Positions 53,034 through 53,041 of a stretch of DNA of 53,041 nucleotides are shown here, piece after piece. Position 1 is the stretch's first letter. Each line of letters begins with the position of its first letter. The DNA lies in assembly GCA_009781175.1 (NCBI GenBank), contig WQYQ01000024.1:1-53041 (forward strand), in the 5' to 3' direction. The stretch comes from Betaproteobacteria bacterium. Its GTDB lineage: Bacteria; Pseudomonadota; Gammaproteobacteria; Burkholderiales; Rhodocyclaceae. The position numbers and the translations under genes were made by a program. The notes under the pieces are model-generated. The model did not search any database. It was not told where the DNA came from and was given only the letters and a program-made list of their open reading frames with translations.

Positions 53034-53041
53034 CACTCCGA

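Larger units (their letters stand above)
51964..53041 (+). mobile_element. IS3-family insertion sequence, interrupted and running off the window
   Basis: The left end is TGAATCGCCCCGGGAATTGA (51964), resembling IS3-family terminal repeats. It carries orfA and orfB in the usual overlapping arrangement. The transposase reading stops matching at 52932, where about 102 bp of unrelated sequence begins. The right end is outside the window. Confidence 0.85.

Overview
The window reads as the chromosome of a motile, denitrification-capable betaproteobacterium, most likely near Rhodocyclales/Nitrosomonadales. The pointers are FlhDC-type flagellar control, PEP-CTERM (exosortase-sorted) proteins, a periplasmic nitrate reductase operon, a hopanoid-type squalene desaturase, prfB with its classical frameshift, and GC-rich codon use. 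This placement is inferred from gene content only; no ribosomal RNA or tRNA gene was recognised. The right end lies inside an interrupted insertion sequence.

Region 1 (1-12.3 kb, + strand): prfB heads a tight gene run with two small condensin-type subunits, an MFS transporter and an SMC-like ATPase (Mks-like, with no nuclease gene). A diguanylate cyclase, lysS and the bifunctional tRNA-modification gene mnmC follow. Region 2 (12.3-14.9 kb): two convergent paralogous PEP-CTERM proteins, each preceded by a sigma-54-like -24/-12 promoter. Both carry a Cys ... Gln-x-x-Val-Trp signature like that of internal-thioester adhesin domains. Region 3 (14.9-24.5 kb): recJ, then a - strand motility block: flhDC, motAB, cheR, cheB, a STAS protein and an HDOD-receiver-GGDEF protein.

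Region 4 (24.6-30.5 kb): Nudix hydrolase plus hpnE, a convergently overlapping dusC, a receiver-HPt protein and a maltodextrin glucosidase. Region 5 (30.5-36.6 kb): an accessory-looking cluster of three lipoproteins (an alkaline-phosphatase-fold phosphoesterase, a di-haem peroxidase-like protein, an unknown) and a prolyl-4-hydroxylase-like enzyme. A Pho-box-like array lies upstream. Region 6 (36.8-42.8 kb): sodC, then napDAGHB, lacking napC and napF. Region 7 (42.8-51.9 kb): a secreted cupin, small NTF2-fold proteins, a methyltransferase, a DUF455 protein, an iron alcohol dehydrogenase, mnmA-nudJ, ilvE with a zinc-finger protein, waaF and a ceramidase-like membrane protein. Region 8 (51.96 kb to the end): an IS3-family element whose orfB is broken by about 102 bp flanked by an 8-bp direct repeat.

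A palindromic repeat family, resembling IS200/IS605 end hairpins, recurs at about 12.37, 18.05, 21.27 and 30.55 kb. One copy is translated as an N-terminal extension of CheB, one abuts the flhC stop codon, and one carries a nested run of four TTC-loop hairpins. The observations most worth follow-up are the sigma-54-driven thioester-like PEP-CTERM pair, the nuclease-less Mks operon with an embedded transporter, and the phosphoesterase/di-haem/hydroxylase cluster.
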